Shown here one piece after another: positions 1-6,792 of a stretch of 11,880 bases of DNA. Source of the DNA: Oscillospiraceae bacterium (GTDB taxonomy: Bacteria; Bacillota; Clostridia; Oscillospirales; Oscillospiraceae); the NCBI GenBank assembly GCA_017558545.1, contig JAFYUG010000390.1:1-11880 (forward strand), read 5' to 3'. Under the pieces are notes generated by a model that saw nothing but the letters and a program-made list of their open reading frames with translations, searched no databases and was not told the DNA's origin. The position numbers were made by a program, and so were the translations under genes. Position 1 is the first letter of the stretch; every line of letters begins with the position of its first letter.

Positions 1-1
1 A

Positions 2-73
2 AGATTTCGGGATAATCGGGACTTCAAAATTGCCACCATGCGAGGAGTGGGCTATAAGGTGGTGAAGCTGTGA
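2..73 (+). CDS. Response regulator, OmpR/PhoB type, C-terminal end only
   Basis: Only the last 23 codons are in the window, reading in frame from base 2 to a TGA at 71-73. They contain TMRGVGYKV, which closely matches the end of the winged-helix DNA-binding domain of OmpR/PhoB-family regulators, where a T(V/M)RGxGY hairpin forms the C-terminal wing. The gene overlaps the following histidine kinase by 4 bases (GTGA), the usual arrangement of a cognate regulator-sensor pair with translational coupling. The receiver domain lies outside the window, so the target genes and subfamily cannot be told. The family call is quite safe despite the short fragment because of the motif and the kinase directly downstream. 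Confidence 0.85.
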   Translation, partial: RFRDNRDFKIATMRGVGYKVVKL

Positions 74-1128
74 ACGTAAGAGAACGCTATGATAAAGTCA
101 GGCGGGAACAGCGCAACCTATTCAGCCTGCGCACTCGTCTGACTTTGTTTGTAACGGTGGAGATGCTCTTTTGCATACTGCTGGCCTATTTGCTTGATAT
201 ACTCCTCAAAAATGTAATTAAGATGCAGGGAGAGATCCCGCTGGAAATTGAGCTTTTGGGCGTTTGCCTGCTTGTTGGCATTTTGGTTACCAGCCAGCTA
301 TCCAAGTTCTTTTTCAATCCCATCAAGAAACTGCGCAAAGCAATGGACAAGGTTGCGGACGGAGATTTCTCTGTTCGTCTTGAGGAGCGTTCCAGCTCCA
401 AGGAAATCATGGAGCTTTACACCGGCTTCAATCTTATGGCTCACGAGCTGAACGCCACGGAGATTTTGCAGACAGACTTCGTGTCCAATGTTTCCCATGA
501 GTTCAAGACCCCGATTAATGCAATCGAGGGCTATTCCACTTTGTTGCAGGAGGAAAATAACCTCACCGAAGAGCAGAAGGGATATGTTGATAAAATTCTT
601 TTCAACACCTCGCGGCTTTCTTCCTTGGTTGGAAGCATCCTTCTTCTCTCCAAATTGGAAAACCAGCAAATTCCCACAAACCGCACCCCATACAGATTGG
701 ATGAACAAATTCGTCAGTCCCTTCTGAGCTTGGAATCGGCATGGGTATCAAAGGATATTGAATTTGATGTGGATTTGGATCGGGTGGAATATCTCGGCAA
801 CGAGACTATGATGCGCCATGTGTGGGATAATCTTATAAGCAACGCGGTCAAGTTCAGCCCCAATGGCGGACTTGTTAAAATGACGCTTAGCAAAAGGCTT
901 AGAAAGCTTATATTCACCATTGAGGATTCCGGCCCCGGATTGACGGAGGAAGCCCAAAAGCATATTTTTGATAAGTTTTATCAGGCGGACGGCTCCCATA
1001 AGCAGGAAGGAAACGGTTTGGGGCTTTCCTTGGTAAAACGAGTTTTAGCAATAGAAAATGGCGAAATCTATGTTGAAAATAGGCCATGCGGCGGCTGCTG
1101 TTTTACAGTGACCCTGCGGACAAAATAA
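70..1128 (+). CDS. Two-transmembrane sensor histidine kinase
   Basis: This 352-residue membrane histidine kinase should autophosphorylate and pass phosphate to the regulator encoded just upstream. The GTG start overlaps the regulator stop by 4 bases. Two hydrophobic segments (about residues 23-47 and 60-82) flank an external loop of only about 12 residues, so there is no periplasmic-style sensor domain. A HAMP linker follows (about 83-135). The dimerisation helix carries the phospho-acceptor in SHEFKTPIN, with His143. The ATPase domain shows an N box (N254, N258), a G1 box DSGPG (286-290), an F box FDKF (300-303) and a G2 box GNGLGLS (314-320), so all catalytic motifs are intact. The short loop suggests sensing within or at the membrane, as in intramembrane-sensing kinases that respond to envelope stress; that is inference. 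The C-terminus ends with the usual short strand after the G2 box. Confidence 0.95.
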   Translation: MNVRERYDKVRREQRNLFSLRTRLTLFVTVEMLFCILLAYLLDILLKNVIKMQGEIPLEIELLGVCLLVGILVTSQLSKFFFNPIKKLRKAMDKVADGDFSVRLEERSSSKEIMELYTGFNLMAHELNATEILQTDFVSNVSHEFKTPINAIEGYSTLLQEENNLTEEQKGYVDKILFNTSRLSSLVGSILLLSKLENQQIPTNRTPYRLDEQIRQSLLSLESAWVSKDIEFDVDLDRVEYLGNETMMRHVWDNLISNAVKFSPNGGLVKMTLSKRLRKLIFTIEDSGPGLTEEAQKHIFDKFYQADGSHKQEGNGLGLSLVKRVLAIENGEIYVENRPCGGCCFTVTLRTK

Positions 1129-1140
1129 AATATGGTTTTT

Positions 1141-1182
1141 AAGGCGATGAGCGCAGTTTTAGCTGCGCTCATCGCCTTTTTT
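1141..1182 (+). terminator. Intrinsic terminator after the two-component operon
   Basis: Perfect 16-bp inverted repeat (1141-1156 against 1163-1178), a 6-base loop TTTTAG, and a run of six T at 1177-1182. It starts 12 bases after the kinase stop codon, so it should end the regulator-kinase transcript and separate it from the lipid operon. Confidence 0.93.
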
Positions 1183-1191
1183 CAACAATAA

Positions 1192-1220
1192 TTGAGGTGC
1201 ATTTGAACTTTGGTTGTAAA
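1192..1220 (+). promoter_or_regulatory. Weak candidate sigma-A promoter of the lipid operon
   Basis: TTGAGG (1192-1197) and TGTAAA (1215-1220) are 17 bases apart, each matching the consensus at four of six positions. A promoter is expected between the terminator at 1182 and the start codon at 1268, but this is only the best-looking candidate. A second TTGA-like hexamer at 1203 has no well-spaced partner. Confidence 0.3.
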
Positions 1221-1267
1221 TAAGGCCTTATAGTGGTCACATAAAAGGAAAGGAGCTTTTAAATTTA

Positions 1268-1840
1268 ATGGAATACCCCGAAAACCGCTATCAAAATAAA
1301 ATTATTACGATACCCAATATATTGTCCTTTTTCAGGCTGTGCCTTATTCCCGTAATCGTGTGGCAGTACACAGTAAATAATAATTATACTCTTTCGCTAT
1401 GGATTCTGGCATTATCTGGGCTCACTGACATTGCAGACGGAATTATAGCCCGAAAATTCGGTATGATAAGCAATTTCGGAAAGGCCTTTGATCCGGTTGC
1501 AGACAAGCAGACTCAGATTGCGGTGCTCTTTTGCCTTGTTACAAGATTTCCCATTATGTGGCTTCCCTTGGTTCTTTTAATCTTTAAGGAGCTTTTTGCC
1601 GGAATCACGGGCCTGATGATGGTAAGAAGAGGCATCGTGATTGGCGCTGACTGGCACGGAAAAATGACCACAGCTTTGCTTTACGGAACTATGCTGCTTC
1701 ATCTTGCCTGGGTGGATATAGTGCCTGCGCTATCCAATGTTCTGATTGGCGCCTGCGCCGCCGCCATCATTTTGTCGGGAATGCTCTATGGCATCCGAAA
1801 CATTAGTTGCCTGCTTAAAGGAGGATGTGTTCGTGGATAA
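1268..1840 (+). CDS. CDP-alcohol phosphatidyltransferase (PgsA-like)
   Basis: A 190-residue integral membrane enzyme of the family that moves a phosphatidyl group from CDP-diacylglycerol to an alcohol, releasing CMP. The full signature D-x2-DG-x2-AR-x8-G-x3-D-x3-D is present: D54, D57, G58, A61, R62, G71, D75 and D79. These residues bind the metal ions and the CDP group. An N-terminal TIPNILSFFRL stretch resembles phosphatidylglycerophosphate synthases, and length and hydrophobicity fit PgsA. However, the signature is followed by DKQTQ where PgsA usually has DKLL, so it may belong to a related clade with another acceptor alcohol; I therefore give no symbol. The ATG at 1268 follows GGAAAGGAG (1247-1255) by 12 bases. 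The last eight bases overlap the next gene, implying coupled translation. The downstream lipid kinase supports a phospholipid role. Confidence 0.9.
   Translation: MEYPENRYQNKIITIPNILSFFRLCLIPVIVWQYTVNNNYTLSLWILALSGLTDIADGIIARKFGMISNFGKAFDPVADKQTQIAVLFCLVTRFPIMWLPLVLLIFKELFAGITGLMMVRRGIVIGADWHGKMTTALLYGTMLLHLAWVDIVPALSNVLIGACAAAIILSGMLYGIRNISCLLKGGCVRG
1817..1824 (+). promoter_or_regulatory. Ribosome binding site that fixes the DUF2238 gene start
   Basis: AAAGGAGG lies inside the 3' end of the phosphatidyltransferase gene, 8 bases before GTG 1833. The same reading frame is open upstream to an ATG at 1746, but that ATG has no such site, and another GTG at 1827 is only 2 bases from GGAGG. The site therefore selects 1833. 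Confidence 0.8.
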
Positions 1841-2537
1841 AGCTTCAAAGATTTTGCGCATTGCCTTTGTTGCCGCGGGAGAAGTCCTCACCTGCGCAAC
1901 AATAATATTTCTGCTCAATTCCGGCGATAGTGAGCGGCTTTTGCTTGCCTTCGTAACCTTGCTCCTTGTCCTCATCCCGGGAATTTTGGAGAGATTGCTA
2001 CGATGCAGAATTTGCACCCCCGTGTATTTATTCGCCGTTGCCTATGCCCTTGGTCCAATGATGGGCCATTGCTGGAAGTTTTACTATACCATCCCATGCT
2101 GGGATAGGCTCTTGCACTTTTGCGGCGGCGTAACTTTTGCAATTTTGGGAATGTATCTGTTTGAGCGTTTCTTGTGCGAAGAAGCAAAGCCTGCGGCGGC
2201 AATTATTTTTGCTCTGTGTTTTTCCATAGCGATTTCAGCTGTATGGGAATTCGTGGAGTATGGAGCCGATTTATTCCTTGGTATGGATATGCAGGATGAC
2301 ACCTTGGTGAACTGTATCAACTCCTATATGTTAGGCGCGGAAAAAGGCGTAACCGGCAGCATAGATAATATTTATTCTGTCACCGTCAATGGAAAACCCC
2401 TTCCCGTGAATGGATATATCGATATTGGCCTTCATGATACCATGCTGGACATGATCGTTGAAAGCTTGGGCGCGATCGCCATTTGTATTTTGCTTTTTAT
2501 AGACAAGGCAAAGCATAAGCTCATTAAAACTATTTAA
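1833..2537 (+). CDS. DUF2238/YjdF-like polytopic membrane protein
   Basis: Starting at GTG 1833, the product is 234 residues and mostly hydrophobic, with about five to six membrane segments. It shows the pattern I associate with the uncharacterised DUF2238 (E. coli YjdF-like) family: WDRLLH (residues 90-95), WEFVEYGAD (138-146), DDT (155-157), and DTMLDM followed by a Gly-Ala helix (202-214). The conserved acidic and histidine residues D91, H95, E139, E142, D202 and D206 lie at membrane-segment edges and could bind metal or a polar head group; that is inference. A loop of about 50 residues (about 147-200) separates the last two helices. It overlaps the phosphatidyltransferase by 8 bases and precedes the lipid kinase by 16, so a role in phospholipid metabolism is plausible. 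The molecular function is unknown. VanZ-like or other small membrane families are alternative assignments. Confidence 0.75.
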   Translation: MDKASKILRIAFVAAGEVLTCATIIFLLNSGDSERLLLAFVTLLLVLIPGILERLLRCRICTPVYLFAVAYALGPMMGHCWKFYYTIPCWDRLLHFCGGVTFAILGMYLFERFLCEEAKPAAAIIFALCFSIAISAVWEFVEYGADLFLGMDMQDDTLVNCINSYMLGAEKGVTGSIDNIYSVTVNGKPLPVNGYIDIGLHDTMLDMIVESLGAIAICILLFIDKAKHKLIKTI

Positions 2538-2553
2538 CCAAGGGGAAATAAAA

Positions 2554-3462
2554 ATGAAAGCAGTTTATGTATTATATAATCCACTTTCGGGAAACGGAAA
2601 AGGGGAAGAGGATGCCAAGCTTTTGGACATTGTGTTTCCATACCAAGTAAGCTACTATGATATTACTAAAATCACAAATTATGCCGCATTTCTAGGTGGT
2701 TTGGAAAAGGATGGTATATTGATTCTTGTGGGAGGCGATGGCACCTTAAATCGCTTCGCAAACGACACAGAAGGCATAAATATTCAGCAGGAAATATTCT
2801 ATTTCCCCGTTGGCACGGGAAACGATTTTGCCCGGGAACTGGGGAGAGAAACCTATAGTGAACCTTTTCCCATCGCAAGGTATCTGAAGAATCTGCCTAC
2901 GGTATCGGTGAACGGAAAAAGCTATCGATTCTTGAACGGTGTAGGCTTTGGCATTGATGGCTATTGCTGTCAGGAGGGAGACAGACTTCGGGAAATTCCC
3001 GGGAAAAAGATAAATTATACTGCCATTGCCGTCAAAGGCTTGCTATCCAATTTTGCCCCCAGAAAAGCGAAAGTGACTGTTGATGGCAGAGAGTATACAT
3101 ACAAAAAGGTATGGATAGCGCCAACTATGTACGGCAGATTTTATGGCGGCGGAATGATTCCCGCGCCTGGGCAGAATAGAGATAATCCGGATAAAACCCT
3201 ATCCCTTATGGTTTTCCATGGAGCGGGCAGGTTGAGAACTTTGTGTGCCTTTCCCGGTATCTTTAAGGGCAAGCATGTGAAGCACAAAAAAATGGTTGAT
3301 GTTCATAGGGGGCATGAAATAAAAGTGGAATTTGGCCGTTCAACTCCGCTGCAGATTGATGGCGAGACTATTCCCAACGTTACATGCTATATTGCCCGAT
3401 CTGCTCTTTGCGGGAATGCTAAAAATGAATATAATCAAATTTTAGCCTGCAATCCGTGCTGA
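2554..3462 (+). CDS. Diacylglycerol kinase-family lipid kinase
   Basis: A 302-residue soluble or membrane-associated lipid kinase of the DAGK catalytic family (DgkB, YegS, BmrU type), which uses ATP to phosphorylate diacylglycerol or a related lipid. Motifs are in the expected order: NPLSG (9-13), the nucleotide-binding GGDGTLN (60-66), GTGNDFAR (87-94), and QIDGE near the C-terminus (267-271), typical of the second beta-domain. Length matches the family (about 290-310). AGGGGA at 2541-2546 precedes the ATG by 7 bases. It is the last gene of the lipid operon and is followed at once by a terminator. In Gram-positive bacteria the DgkB branch recycles diacylglycerol left by lipoteichoic acid synthesis. 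That would fit here, but no lipoteichoic acid gene is in view and the exact substrate cannot be read from sequence. Confidence 0.92.
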   Translation: MKAVYVLYNPLSGNGKGEEDAKLLDIVFPYQVSYYDITKITNYAAFLGGLEKDGILILVGGDGTLNRFANDTEGINIQQEIFYFPVGTGNDFARELGRETYSEPFPIARYLKNLPTVSVNGKSYRFLNGVGFGIDGYCCQEGDRLREIPGKKINYTAIAVKGLLSNFAPRKAKVTVDGREYTYKKVWIAPTMYGRFYGGGMIPAPGQNRDNPDKTLSLMVFHGAGRLRTLCAFPGIFKGKHVKHKKMVDVHRGHEIKVEFGRSTPLQIDGETIPNVTCYIARSALCGNAKNEYNQILACNPC

Positions 3463-3465
3463 ATA

Positions 3466-3495
3466 AAAAATCCCGTCAACGGTGACGGGATTTTT
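3466..3495. terminator. Two-way terminator between lipid operon and antiporter
   Basis: Perfect 13-bp inverted repeat: A5-TCCCGTCA (3466-3478) pairs with TGACGGGA-T5 (3483-3495) around the loop ACGG. It has an A run on the left and a T run on the right, so it works in both directions. It serves the plus-strand lipid operon (stop at 3462) and the convergent antiporter gene (stop at 3512). Confidence 0.93.
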
Positions 3496-3511
3496 GTTAT
3501 TTATAGAATTT

Positions 3512-4804
3512 TTACGCCTTGGTTCTCTCTGCAATCTGAGTCTGGCGGCGGTTTTTGATATCATCGCTCTTGGGGCGGATGTCGCCAGCCTTGGTGAGGG
3601 CAATTTTGGTCATCATGGGGCCGAAAAGCTCATAAACAAGCACGCCCATGAGGATGATGTTGCGGACAATAAGTCCGTCATTGCCAAGATAGGTGGCGGC
3701 GGTGAGGCTCATGCCAAGGGCAACACCGGCCTGAGGGAACAAAGTTATGCCAAGATACTTGGTAACAACACCTTCGCAGCCCATGGCGCGGGCGGAAACA
3801 CCGGCACCTACATACTTGCCTATGCAGCGAGTGATTATGTAAACAACACCGATGATAACCATGAGATAGTCGGAGAAAATGTTCAAGCGCAGCTCAGCGC
3901 CGCTGAGTACGAAGAAGAGGGTGAAAAGAGGAGCGGTCCAGCGGTCGGACTTCTCCATAAGTTCATCGGAGAGGGGACAGGTATTGCAGAAAATTGTGCC
4001 CAGCATCATGCAAACAAGCAAGGTGGAAAAACCAAGGGTAACATTGCCAATCTCGATTTTCAGCATACTAAGGGCAACGGTGACGATAACAAAACCGATG
4101 ATGAGAGTCATACGGTTGCGGTTGGAGTGGTAGAGCTTTTCGATGGAGTTAAGTATATAACCCATAACCGCGCCCAGAACAAGGGATAGCACAATCTCCA
4201 AGAGAGGCTCAACCAAAATGGAGATGATGTCTACCGCACCAACAAGCAGCGCACGGGCAATGCCGAAGGCAACGGCGAAGCAGACAAGGCCAACGGCGTC
4301 ATCCAAAGCAACAACGGGCAAGAGTATATCGGTAACAGGGCCTTTGGCCTTGTACTGACGGACAACCATCAAGGTGGCTGCGGGAGCGGTTGCGCTGGCA
4401 ATTGCGCCTAGAGTTACGGCAGCAGGGAGGGAAAGTGTGTTGGGGAAAGCGAAGTGGAGACCGATCATGGCGGCCTCGACCAATATAACGGCGCAAATAC
4501 CCTCGCTTATGGCCACAACAACGGCCTGCTTGCCGGTGCTCCTGAGCTTTTTTATGGTGAATTCATTGCCTATGGCAAAGGCAATGAAGCCCAGAGCCAG
4601 ATTGCTCAGCATGCTGAGGTCATGAATGGCTTCGAAACTGGTGAAGCCCAAACCGGGAATGCCAAGACGGCCAAGGCAGAAGGGGCCTATGAGTATACCG
4701 GCAATGAGATATGCGGTAACGTCGGGAAGATGTAGAAAGTTGATAAGGCGGGTCATCAAAAGACCTGCTATCAAAGCAATGGCTATGGAGAAAAGAACTG
4801 TCAT
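3512..4804 (-). CDS. Monovalent cation/proton antiporter, CPA family
   Basis: A 430-residue, very hydrophobic protein of the Na_H_Exchanger family, expected to swap protons for Na+ or K+ across the cytoplasmic membrane. It has about 12-13 membrane segments. Near the centre, ASATAPAATLMVV (about 136-148) and ALDDAVG (about 166-172) form the transport core; D168 and D169 correspond to the acidic pair or ND motif of CPA antiporters. The C-terminal tail is short and charged (about 25 residues), with no RCK/TrkA-N domain, unlike full-length Kef systems of about 600 residues. The ATG at 4804 follows AAGAAGGT by 6 bases. It is a single-gene unit with its own promoter, convergent with the lipid operon and divergent from the nuclease gene. 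Ion specificity (Na+ versus K+) cannot be decided. Confidence 0.92.
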   Translation of the reverse strand: MTVLFSIAIALIAGLLMTRLINFLHLPDVTAYLIAGILIGPFCLGRLGIPGLGFTSFEAIHDLSMLSNLALGFIAFAIGNEFTIKKLRSTGKQAVVVAISEGICAVILVEAAMIGLHFAFPNTLSLPAAVTLGAIASATAPAATLMVVRQYKAKGPVTDILLPVVALDDAVGLVCFAVAFGIARALLVGAVDIISILVEPLLEIVLSLVLGAVMGYILNSIEKLYHSNRNRMTLIIGFVIVTVALSMLKIEIGNVTLGFSTLLVCMMLGTIFCNTCPLSDELMEKSDRWTAPLFTLFFVLSGAELRLNIFSDYLMVIIGVVYIITRCIGKYVGAGVSARAMGCEGVVTKYLGITLFPQAGVALGMSLTAATYLGNDGLIVRNIILMGVLVYELFGPMMTKIALTKAGDIRPKSDDIKNRRQTQIAERTKA

Positions 4805-4848
4805 TTATATACCTTCTTAAATTGAAATCAATTATTTTTGACCAATAG

Positions 4849-4877
4849 AATATACAACTTTTTTCTGCGTATATCAA
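4849..4877 (-). promoter_or_regulatory. Sigma-A promoter of the antiporter gene
   Basis: Read on the minus strand, TTGATA (4877-4872), a 17-base spacer and TATATT (4854-4849) match the sigma-A pattern, five of six bases in each box. Transcription should start near 4842, giving a leader of about 38 bases before the ATG at 4804. The surrounding DNA is strongly AT-rich. Confidence 0.7.
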
Positions 4878-4937
4878 TAATAAAATTTCACGGAATATCA
4901 AGGCTTTTGAGAGATTTTTAAGTATGAATTACACATA

Positions 4938-4966
4938 TTGTTTTCCGTGTGGCCTTGTGCTATTAT
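4938..4966 (+). promoter_or_regulatory. Sigma-A promoter of the nuclease unit
   Basis: TTGTTT (4938-4943), a 17-base spacer and TATTAT (4961-4966). Transcription should start near 4973, only a few bases before the ribosome binding site AGGAAAGG (4977-4984) of the nuclease gene, so the leader is very short. Confidence 0.65.
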
Positions 4967-4996
4967 TGAAAAAAAGAGGAAAGGCGGAAAAGCTCC

Positions 4997-6046
4997 ATGA
5001 CTTATAATGAATTTTTGAAAGCTGGGGACGAGAGCATAAGAACAATGCTCTATGAAGCCCTCACCGCTGCACCGGAAATAAGAAGAAAGCAGCTTATTGA
5101 AGCTGTTATTTCAAAGATTTCTTTCTCCTCCCAGCAGCTTAGAAACACAGCCCCCGGCAGCGAGCTTGTGGCTGCCAAAAGCCGCATAGGCATGATTTTA
5201 ACCGCTGCTATGAAGTCCAATTATATCCTTGAGGATGAACTGGGTTATCTGAGCCTCAACAGCGCGGAGATTAACTTCGTTTCCAAATACCAGTGCCGCG
5301 ATTATATCATTTCCACCCTCGAAGGCGGCAATAGCTACACTAAGCAGGAGCTTTACCGCATGGCGGAGGAGCATTTCTGCGATTGTAAGCTTAGCAGCGA
5401 GGAAAAGGATTTGCAGCTGCGCAGTATTTTGGGTCAGGTGCTTGCCCGATTGGAGGAAGAGGGGCATATCTGCCGCTGCGGCGATAAGGTGAGCCTTATC
5501 AGCGACCGACGCTATCCCAGCACCGAGCTTGGCTGCTATCTACGAGAAGCAGCCTTGGGCGGAAGCATAGAAAAATTCTTCCTCAAAGCCGTTCACACCA
5601 TGGGCGGTGAGTGGTTTGAGGTTTATGCCGTTGAGCTTTTGGAAAAATACTTCAAAAAATGCGGCAAGAGCATCATTTCCGCTTCCGTATCCGGCGGCAG
5701 CAACGATGGCGGCATAGACGGCATTATCAACACTCAGGATTGGCTGGGTTACCGCGAGCTTATATTGATGCAGATGAAAAACCGCAACGCCATAATTACG
5801 CCCAAGGATGTAAGAGAATTTTATGGCGCTGTCTGCGCAGAGCAGGGCAGCCGCGGCCTTTATGTGACCATTTCCTCCTTCCATAGCGAGGCTCAAAAGC
5901 TTATCGACAAGGTGGATAATCTCATAGGCATCGATGGCCACAGAATTTTCCTTATTGCCAAAAAGTGCCGCTACGGCCTTAAGTTCAATAAGGGCAAGCT
6001 CATAATTGACGAAGAGCTCTTTCTTAACCCCATAGCAAAGGAATGA
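4997..6046 (+). CDS. Mrr-type PD-(D/E)XK nuclease with long winged-helix-like N-terminus
   Basis: A 349-residue protein whose C-terminal part (about 195-325) matches the Mrr_cat type IV restriction fold. The core reads GGSNDGGIDG (233-242), with the likely catalytic Asp241, then a strand and QMK (259-261) supplying Gln and Lys261. VREFYGAV (272-279) and the later YVTISSF (289-295) fit the typical Mrr helix and last strand. An acidic residue in the helix before the core (E205 or E208) may complete the site. Mrr-like enzymes cut DNA, often modified DNA, and act in defence. The first 170 residues contain two similar-looking halves, each ending with a helix, a Gly turn and a short beta segment (about 60-88 and 139-168), suggesting tandem winged helices for DNA recognition. 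No DNA methyltransferase or specificity gene is adjacent. AGGAAAGG precedes the ATG by 12 bases. A non-defence role is possible. Confidence 0.82.
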   Translation: MTYNEFLKAGDESIRTMLYEALTAAPEIRRKQLIEAVISKISFSSQQLRNTAPGSELVAAKSRIGMILTAAMKSNYILEDELGYLSLNSAEINFVSKYQCRDYIISTLEGGNSYTKQELYRMAEEHFCDCKLSSEEKDLQLRSILGQVLARLEEEGHICRCGDKVSLISDRRYPSTELGCYLREAALGGSIEKFFLKAVHTMGGEWFEVYAVELLEKYFKKCGKSIISASVSGGSNDGGIDGIINTQDWLGYRELILMQMKNRNAIITPKDVREFYGAVCAEQGSRGLYVTISSFHSEAQKLIDKVDNLIGIDGHRIFLIAKKCRYGLKFNKGKLIIDEELFLNPIAKE

Positions 6047-6050
6047 GAAA

Positions 6051-6719
6051 ATGAATAAAAAACTCTTCTTTCAGGCGATAGCCAAGTTTTTGCTGGGTGT
6101 CATCCTCGTGGGAGTTCTCATTTTCCTTCCTGCAGGATTTAACTACCCCCAAGGCTGGCTTTTCATGGGCATTTTGTTTATCCCCATGTTTGTTGCAGGC
6201 CTTGTCATGATGGTCAAGTCCCCCGAACTCCTTAAAAAACGCCTTTCCGCGAAGGAAAAGGAAGGGGAACAGCAGCTTGTTTTGAAGCTCAGCGCCCTTA
6301 TGTTTATATTCGGCTTCGTGGCCGCAGGATTGGACCACCGTTTCGGATGGCTTCCTCTCCCTTGGTGGGTGAGCATAGCTGCCGCGGTGCTCTTCCTTCT
6401 TGCCTATGTGGTCTATGCAGAGGTTTTGAGAGAAAATGCCTATCTCTCCCGCACCATAGAAGTGCAGGAGGGACAAAAGCTTGTTGATACCGGCCTTTAT
6501 GGCATAGTCCGCCACCCCATGTATATGGCAACTCTGCTTCTGTTTTTGAGCATCCCCCTCGTTCTCGGCTCGCTTATATCCCTTATATTTTTCCTTGCCT
6601 ACCCTGCAATAATAATAGCCCGCCTCAAAAATGAGGAAAAGGTTTTGGAAGAAGGCCTCGAGGGCTATAAAGAATACAAAGATAAAGTTAAATACAGATT
6701 AATCCCATTCATTTGGTAA
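6051..6719 (+). CDS. ICMT/PEMT-type integral membrane methyltransferase
   Basis: A 222-residue membrane protein with about five membrane segments (about 10-28, 36-55, 78-93, 103-122, 160-190). The C-terminal half carries the isoprenylcysteine carboxyl methyltransferase/phospholipid methyltransferase signature: DTGLYGIVRHPMY (146-158), then NEEKVL (194-199), a helix with YKEYK (206-210), and YRLIPF near the end. In this family the RHPxY and (N/R)EE elements bind S-adenosylmethionine. Bacterial members methylate varied small or lipid substrates and mostly lack a known one, so the substrate is unassigned. The ATG lies 4 bases after the nuclease stop, with AAAGGA inside that gene's end (6038-6043), so the two genes are co-transcribed. 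The two-gene unit ends at the next hairpin. A functional link to the nuclease is not proven. Confidence 0.87.
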   Translation: MNKKLFFQAIAKFLLGVILVGVLIFLPAGFNYPQGWLFMGILFIPMFVAGLVMMVKSPELLKKRLSAKEKEGEQQLVLKLSALMFIFGFVAAGLDHRFGWLPLPWWVSIAAAVLFLLAYVVYAEVLRENAYLSRTIEVQEGQKLVDTGLYGIVRHPMYMATLLLFLSIPLVLGSLISLIFFLAYPAIIIARLKNEEKVLEEGLEGYKEYKDKVKYRLIPFIW

Positions 6720-6749
6720 ATTAGTTTACATAATGAGCTGGTGAGACAT

Positions 6750-6785
6750 AAAAAAGTTCCCTTGATTTCTCAAGGGAACTTTTTT
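6750..6785. terminator. Two-way terminator between methyltransferase and SNF transporter
   Basis: Perfect 16-bp inverted repeat: A6-GTTCCCTTGA (6750-6765) pairs with TCAAGGGAAC-T6 (6770-6785) around TTTC. It ends the nuclease/methyltransferase transcript from the left and the transporter transcript (stop at 6793) from the right. Confidence 0.94.
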
Positions 6786-6792
6786 GTTAAAC

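Noticed and set aside
1746..1832. 29-residue upstream extension of the DUF2238 gene
   Set aside because: It would overlap the phosphatidyltransferase by 95 bases and gives a Pro/Ala/Cys-rich non-membrane start, whereas a strong binding site points to GTG 1833.
3482..4189. 235-codon plus-strand open frame opposite the antiporter
   Set aside because: Antisense shadow in codon register. It begins inside the two-way terminator and lacks a binding site and recognisable motifs.
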